Below, in pieces: positions 53,442 through 57,840 of a stretch of DNA of 57,840 bases (position 1 is its first letter; each line of letters opens with the position of its first letter). Position numbers and translations under genes: made by a program. The stretch is from Bacteroidota bacterium (lineage in GTDB: Bacteria; Bacteroidota; Bacteroidia; Flavobacteriales_D; Sanyastnellaceae), in NCBI GenBank assembly GCA_016868835.1, contig VGFR01000003.1, positions 1 through 57,840 of the forward strand, read 5' to 3'. Below the pieces are notes generated by a model. It was given only the letters and a program-made list of their open reading frames with translations, was not told where the DNA came from and did no database searches.

Positions 53442-55358
53442 ATGATTCAATTTGAAGATTTATTGTTTGGGTACGAACGTCTTGAAACACGCGAGGTTTC
53501 TATAGGAGGAGTGGTTTTTGGCGGTAAGGCGCCTTTGCGTGTTCAAAGCATGACAACGGCAGACACTATGAATACGGAAGCTACTGTAGAGGAGAGCATT
53601 CGCATGATTGAAGCCGGTTGCGAATTGGTTCGAATTACAGCGCCGAGTAAGAATGAGGCAGAGAACTTAGCAGTTATTCAAGAGGAGTTGCGAAAAAGAG
53701 GCTATACGACTCCAATTGTTGCAGATATTCATTTTACACCGAATGCAGCAGAAATTGCTTCGCGTATTGTTGCGAAGGTTCGGGTGAATCCGGGGAATTA
53801 TGCAGATAAGAAAAAGTTTGAAGAAATTGTTTACACCAACGAAACGTACCAAGCAGAGCTGAAACGCATTGAAGAACGTTTTCTGCCTTTGGTCAGGTTA
53901 TGTAAAGAGAACGGAACAGCCATGCGAATTGGAACCAACCACGGTTCGTTATCTGATCGAATTCTAAGTAGGTATGGCGATACTCCAGAGGGCATGGTAG
54001 AATCAGCTATGGAGTTCATTCGAATCTGCGAAAAAGAAAATTTTTTCAATTTGGTGGTGAGCATGAAAGCTTCAAATCCACAAGTCATGGTATATGCTTA
54101 CAGGCTTTTGGTTAAAGAATTTTTGAAACACGGTCGTTCATACCCTTTGCACCTAGGTGTTACAGAGGCTGGTGATGGTGAAGATGGTAGAATTAAATCT
54201 GCAGTGGGTATAGGTGCGTTGTTGGAAGATGGAATTGGCGATACCGTGCGTGTTTCACTGACAGAAGCCCCTGAGGCAGAGATGCCGGTGGCCCGTAGTC
54301 TGGTTAATCGTTATTCAAATAGAAAGAAGGAAGAATTAGAGCGCGTAGAGGTGCCCATTTCATTGTTTGAATTCAACAAGCGGAATTCAGTTGAAGTTGG
54401 CATAATTGGGGGAAAGAATGTACCTCGGGTCATTGCAGATTATTCAAACAAAGAATCAATTACTCCAGCATCACTTTTTGCGGTAGGATACCGATACAGT
54501 GTTGAGTTAGACAAGTTCAACATTACAGACTCTGCATGTGACTTCATTTATATTGGAGACAATTCTATTGATTTCGAAATACCGGGAACTTTAGGGGTTA
54601 TTCAAGAATATGATTCTTGGGAAAAAAATAAGGATAGACATTTTCCACTTTTTGATTGGAAGCGTTTTCAAGAACCGAATGTTCGTTCGGATAAGTTGAA
54701 TTTTGTGCGTTGTACAACATCGGATTTAAATGCGGCAGCCATTGAAAATTTGAAGCAACAAAGCCATGTGGTTGTATTACTGTCAACAGAGAAGGAATCG
54801 GCATTACAAGATTTACGAGCTACATTTTTCAGACTTATTCATGCGAATTATGTTGGTCCCGTCATTGTTGAACGCGCCTATGCGCTTGAAGAAGAGTTGT
54901 ATATGTTGTACGCAAGTACAGACATTGGCGGGTTGTTTTTGGACGGTTTGGGCGACGGCGTTTTTATTAGCAATGCATCTGCTGCAGCGGGCAAGTCAAA
55001 TGAATTGGCATTCGGTATTTTACAAGCAACGCGTTCTCGAATTTCAAAAACAGAATACATCTCATGTCCCAGTTGTGGTAGAACGTTATTTGATTTGCAG
55101 GAAACAACAGCAAAAATTCGATCTAGAACTTCGCATTTGAAGGGTATTAAGATTGGAATTATGGGGTGCATTGTAAATGGACCCGGCGAGATGGCCGATG
55201 CCGACTACGGATATGTAGGAACAGGGGTAGGAAAAATTACCTTGTACAAAGAAAAAAATGTGGTTAAGAAAAACGTGAATGAGGAGGAAGCTGTTGATGA
55301 ACTCATTGCACTTATTCAAGAGCATGGAGACTGGGTAGAGCCGCAACAGGTTGACTAA
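53442..55358 (+). CDS. ispG: 4-hydroxy-3-methylbut-2-enyl diphosphate synthase IspG (long form)
   Basis: IspG catalyses the penultimate step of the MEP isoprenoid pathway with a [4Fe-4S] cluster. The 638-residue form has the TIM barrel (about 10-280, including PLRVQSMTTADT and VADIHFTPNAA), an inserted domain (about 290-530), and the Fe-S domain with SCPSCGRT and GIMGCIVNGPGEMADADYGYVG. The inserted domain is the plant/Bacteroidota/Chlamydia type and explains the length versus about 370 in E. coli. Its stop overlaps the convergent hypothetical gene by 4 nt. Confidence 0.96.
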   Translation: MIQFEDLLFGYERLETREVSIGGVVFGGKAPLRVQSMTTADTMNTEATVEESIRMIEAGCELVRITAPSKNEAENLAVIQEELRKRGYTTPIVADIHFTPNAAEIASRIVAKVRVNPGNYADKKKFEEIVYTNETYQAELKRIEERFLPLVRLCKENGTAMRIGTNHGSLSDRILSRYGDTPEGMVESAMEFIRICEKENFFNLVVSMKASNPQVMVYAYRLLVKEFLKHGRSYPLHLGVTEAGDGEDGRIKSAVGIGALLEDGIGDTVRVSLTEAPEAEMPVARSLVNRYSNRKKEELERVEVPISLFEFNKRNSVEVGIIGGKNVPRVIADYSNKESITPASLFAVGYRYSVELDKFNITDSACDFIYIGDNSIDFEIPGTLGVIQEYDSWEKNKDRHFPLFDWKRFQEPNVRSDKLNFVRCTTSDLNAAAIENLKQQSHVVVLLSTEKESALQDLRATFFRLIHANYVGPVIVERAYALEEELYMLYASTDIGGLFLDGLGDGVFISNASAAAGKSNELAFGILQATRSRISKTEYISCPSCGRTLFDLQETTAKIRSRTSHLKGIKIGIMGCIVNGPGEMADADYGYVGTGVGKITLYKEKNVVKKNVNEEEAVDELIALIQEHGDWVEPQQVD

Positions 55359-56218
55359 TTTCTTTTTTTCCATTCCCCGATATACATACCAACAGACCAA
55401 GATCTTTCTAAAAAAGTAATGGACTGTTGCGCTCGTGCAGCGCCTTCATCTTCAAGCAGAATATCGCCTAAAAAAGACCTTCCAAATTGTGCGCCTATTT
55501 GTGCAAAAAAATGTTTCCCAGCTTCCAATTTCACACCGGAAGAAATACTTGCCCCCCAACCTGCAACATGCAGCCAGTTGAGGTGCCTTTCGCCGTAGAA
55601 GGTAAATTCTGTCCAAGGCAGAAAAATGCCCAAGCTAGCACCACACCAAGAGTAAAGCCCTACAGTTCCTTTTTTATTTTTCCAGACTGGTGCTCTGTAT
55701 TCCATTGTAGCACGAACAAAATTGAATCCGTTGCTGTGATGAAAGTCCATGAAGTCTGTGGTATAAAGAATGGTTTGATCATGAAACTCACCGGTATAAG
55801 CTTGACCCGCATAGGCCGTAGAATCAATGTATCCGTCTATGACCACCGATTGGGTGGGTGTTAGTCTGTATTTCATGTGATCCCAACCAATAGAGACTGA
55901 AAGTTGATCGGTTAAGAAATAACCAACGCGTGCGTTGAATTGGGGAATACTGAAGTTTTTGAAATTAAAATAGACATCGGGTTCAAAAGCAGAAGGCATA
56001 TCCGTAGCGCTCGCATTTTTTAATACAAAATCATAATTGGTGCTTTTGAAGTGAATGTAGCTTTTTAAGTAGGAAGCTCTGTTATATCCCCAATAAACAT
56101 ATGCCTGTCCTTTTCTTTCCTCAACGCCTCTCCAATTGTCGTCTTTAAGAAAATTCCATTTTTGTGCAGACACATAAAAAGGCATAAGAAACAGAATGAG
56201 TAGTGAGCGAAGATTCAT
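55355..56218 (-). CDS. Hypothetical outer membrane beta-barrel-like protein
   Basis: I chose ATG 56218 (287 aa) because it opens a signal peptide, MNLRSLLILFLMPFYVSAQ; the track's TTG/earlier start would overlap yraN. The mature protein has alternating aromatic strands with a recognisable Bacteroidota-type segment (YWGYNRASYLKSYIHFK, NYDFVLKNASATD) and RVGYFLTDQLSVSIGWDHMKY. It resembles a family of unannotated Flavobacteriia proteins. A barrel or lipid-binding role is inference. It converges with ispG with a 4-nt overlap. Confidence 0.72.
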   Translation of the reverse strand: MNLRSLLILFLMPFYVSAQKWNFLKDDNWRGVEERKGQAYVYWGYNRASYLKSYIHFKSTNYDFVLKNASATDMPSAFEPDVYFNFKNFSIPQFNARVGYFLTDQLSVSIGWDHMKYRLTPTQSVVIDGYIDSTAYAGQAYTGEFHDQTILYTTDFMDFHHSNGFNFVRATMEYRAPVWKNKKGTVGLYSWCGASLGIFLPWTEFTFYGERHLNWLHVAGWGASISSGVKLEAGKHFFAQIGAQFGRSFLGDILLEDEGAARAQQSITFLERSWSVGMYIGEWKKRN

Positions 56219-56240
56219 ATTAAACAGGTTTATTTGCCTG

Positions 56241-56248
56241 CAAAAGTA
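56241..56248 (-). promoter_or_regulatory. -7 promoter element TACTTTTG (minus strand)
   Basis: The minus strand reads TACTTTTG, an exact TAnnTTTG match 22 nt before ATG 56218. It sits in the 36-bp gap shared with the divergent YraN-family gene. Confidence 0.5.
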
Positions 56249-56254
56249 AGTTGA

Positions 56255-56617
56255 ATGGAACACATTGAGTTGGGAAAAAAGGGAGAGAGTATTGCAAAGG
56301 AGTTTCTGGAAAAGAAAGGAATGATTTTTTATGCAATGAATTGGCGTTATGACCGCTACGAAGTAGATCTAATTATGCGAAGCGGAGAATACTTGGTTTT
56401 TGTAGAAGTGAAAACGCGAAGTTCAGAGGAATACGGTTCGCCTGAAGAGGCTGTTCGTTATGACAAGCGGAGGAACTTAATTAAGGCCGCGCATCTCTTT
56501 TTAGTTACTTCAGATTTGGACTTAGAGCCACGGTTTGATATTGTAGCGGTTATTGAAAAGAAAAACGCCCCTTCAAAAGTGATTCACTTTGAAGAGGCGT
56601 TTGTGCCTTTTGCTTAA
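56255..56617 (+). CDS. YraN family protein (UPF0102)
   Basis: The 120-residue protein has the endonuclease-like fold pattern of UPF0102: LGKKGESIAKEFLEKKG, then WRYDRYEVDLIMRSGEYLVFVEVKTRS, which holds the acidic/Lys residues (E, D, ExK) of a PD-(D/E)xK-type core. The cellular role is unsettled; links to recombination or DNA processing are suggested by fold only. Its 3' codons contain a hairpin that serves as a terminator for the opposite strand. Confidence 0.92.
   Translation: MEHIELGKKGESIAKEFLEKKGMIFYAMNWRYDRYEVDLIMRSGEYLVFVEVKTRSSEEYGSPEEAVRYDKRRNLIKAAHLFLVTSDLDLEPRFDIVAVIEKKNAPSKVIHFEEAFVPFA
56554..56602 (-). terminator. Intrinsic terminator for the minus-strand T9SS gene, inside the yraN coding end
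   Basis: AAACGCC (56563-56569) pairs with GGCGTTT (56596-56602), continued by CTTCAAA/TTTGAAG and GTG/CAC with one mismatch and one bulged A. On the minus strand the hairpin is followed by TTTTTCTTTTC. It lies 20 nt after the T9SS stop codon and wholly within the codons of the convergent gene. Confidence 0.75.
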
Positions 56618-56621
56618 AAGC

Positions 56622-57840
56622 TTATTGCTTAATCACATGTTTTCTCACAACCGCGTCAGCAGATTGAAGTTCAACAATGTAATTTCCGGCAGTTAGCTCG
56701 AATGTTGAAATGACCGCGTTACCTCCAGTAACTTGTTCACTTTTCACTATTCGTCCAGCAACATCGCGAATGGTAAGCATTGTGGTCTCGTGTGTGTTGT
56801 TCCATTGAACATTCAATGTATGCTCAAAAGGATTTGGGTAAACACTTACATTTAATTCGTTCGAAGTAATTTCATTAATTCCTACATTAACGGTGATGGT
56901 GTTCGACATAAGTTCACAACCATAGCTGTTTGTGACTTGAATGGCATAGACACCGTTTTGTGGATTAATCAAGTAATAGGTAGTTGCTCCCTGAAGCAAA
57001 ATTCCATTGTAGAACCATTGGTAAGAGTCATAGGCATCAGCAACAGATAGTTCGTCTGCAACAGCATCAAAAGTAGGCACGACAGGAGCACAATAAAGGT
57101 AAGACTCACTGGTTGCTGAACATCCGTACTCATTGATAATTTCTACATTATAATAACCAGATTCTGTCATAGTTAAACTAGAGCTTGATTCAGCGGGAAC
57201 AATAATTCCATCATGGAACCAGAAATAAGTTGGCATGGAATCATTCACAGCAGAAATAACGTCATTGCTAATTGATATGTCGGCTCCAGGTTGAGGAAAT
57301 ACGTTAATGGTTGTATTGCTGGTTATATTGGTTACTTCGCTTAGGCTAATGTTCATGGTTCCTGAGGTTCCATTTCCAGAATTAAAACTTACGCCACCTA
57401 CGGCAATGCTGATGTTTGATGTACCCAAGTTATCATCTTGCGTAAAGTCATCGGCATCCCAAAATGTGATGGTATAGGGGGGGTTCGAAAGTGTGAAATT
57501 AACACCGCCATATGATGCACTTGTTTGGTTGTCTACGGTTCCTGAAGTATACACAACCGATCCGGCAGCGTTGTTAATTGTGAAATAGGGATCTGCTGTA
57601 GAAAGAAAATCATCGGCATCACCACTCCAATTTCCATTTACCCCAGAGAGGTTAACAGAAGTAATGACGTAGTTTGAAATAACCGTAGTTAAGCTCGTAG
57701 TATAAACACCAGATGTTGCGTAATAAACCGCTGTAGGATCTGCTTCTGTGCTTGTTTGCCCGTTACCAAAATTCCAATTGTAGGTGGTTAATTGCCCTGG
57801 TTGCCCGCTAATGGTTGCAACATAATCGACTGTTAGGTCA
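56622..57840 (-). CDS. T9SS type A secreted PKD-domain protein (N-terminus outside the window)
   Basis: The frame is open to the right window edge, so the GTG 57554 of the ORF track is internal. The first visible part is a PKD domain (YNWNFGNGQTSTEADPTAVY). It is followed by a beta-rich region, two Ig-like repeats each ending in a NxYGC pattern (INEYGCSATS, TNSYGCELMS), and a type A sorting domain, VYPNPFEHTLNVQW to the last residues VRKHVIKQ. It is a surface or secreted multidomain protein; N-terminal catalytic domains may lie upstream. It ends at the terminator embedded in the yraN-family gene. Confidence 0.9.
   Translation of the reverse strand, partial: DLTVDYVATISGQPGQLTTYNWNFGNGQTSTEADPTAVYYATSGVYTTSLTTVISNYVITSVNLSGVNGNWSGDADDFLSTADPYFTINNAAGSVVYTSGTVDNQTSASYGGVNFTLSNPPYTITFWDADDFTQDDNLGTSNISIAVGGVSFNSGNGTSGTMNISLSEVTNITSNTTINVFPQPGADISISNDVISAVNDSMPTYFWFHDGIIVPAESSSSLTMTESGYYNVEIINEYGCSATSESYLYCAPVVPTFDAVADELSVADAYDSYQWFYNGILLQGATTYYLINPQNGVYAIQVTNSYGCELMSNTITVNVGINEITSNELNVSVYPNPFEHTLNVQWNNTHETTMLTIRDVAGRIVKSEQVTGGNAVISTFELTAGNYIVELQSADAVVRKHVIKQ

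Overview
The window is a gene-dense chromosomal segment of a Bacteroidota bacterium, most likely order Flavobacteriales. The evidence is the gliding lipoprotein GldH, a PorP/SprF protein, a PorV-like barrel, several proteins with type A or type B type IX secretion (T9SS) C-terminal signals, the long form of IspG, and many copies of the Bacteroidota -7 promoter element TAnnTTTG. I see no rRNA, tRNA, insertion sequence, prophage, CRISPR array or integration site. This looks like core chromosome, with one decayed gene remnant.

Layout. 1-4.9 kb (+): the clpX 3' end, mutS, a RicT/PSP1 protein and gldH. 4.9-12.1 kb (-): a possible single unit of two amidohydrolase-like exported proteins, trpS, a PlsC-type acyltransferase, gatC and a GT2 glycosyltransferase. 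12.2-14.0 kb (+): an Nfu-type Fe-S scaffold and a PorV-like barrel. 14.0-15.5 kb (-): a T9SS-secreted protein with a haem c motif and a copper-monooxygenase-like core. 15.6-29.3 kb (+): a fused double ABC ATPase, an MBL/rhodanese protein, tatA (too short for the ORF track), gatA, a LysM lytic transglycosylase, an FKBP, ftsX, an exbB-exbD-exbD-tonB operon, an esterase, rnhB and lptB. 29.3-29.9 kb (-): superoxide dismutase. 30.0-35.5 kb (+): the elongasome operon mreB-mreC-mreD-mrdA-rodA. 35.6-43.3 kb (+): a large T9SS propeller protein, a lipoprotein, a hybrid histidine kinase and a REC-PP2C phosphatase. 43.3-43.7 kb: a frameshifted, truncated CotH-family remnant (-). 43.8-45.1 kb (+): thyA-folA. 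45.1-47.8 kb (-): a biotin carrier protein, a type B T9SS protein, PorP/SprF and an MmcQ/YjbR protein. 47.9-49.7 kb (+): hemW and a cyclase-family protein. 49.7-52.0 kb (-): a beta-barrel-like protein and an NtrY-like sensor kinase. 52.0-55.4 kb (+): rlmN, a small Cys-containing lipoprotein and ispG. The end holds a beta-barrel-like hypothetical (-), a YraN-family gene (+) and the C-terminal part of a PKD-containing T9SS protein that runs off the window (-).

Functional themes are envelope growth (MreBCD/PBP2/RodA, FtsX, lytic transglycosylase, LptB), TonB energisation, T9SS cargo and barrel proteins, one probable phosphorelay, and housekeeping genes (mismatch repair, tRNA charging and amidation, folate, isoprenoids, Fe-S handling, RNA methylation). 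The most useful non-obvious observations are: the CotH remnant in an apparently empty 490-bp gap; several genes whose -7 element lies only 4 nt before the ATG, predicting leaderless mRNAs; an ECF-sigma-like motif pair before a T9SS gene and a related pair before a lipoprotein gene; a minus-strand terminator embedded in the coding end of a convergent gene; and amidohydrolase paralogues that have lost the metal-binding HxH. Nothing here amounts to a clearly new defence or mobile system.
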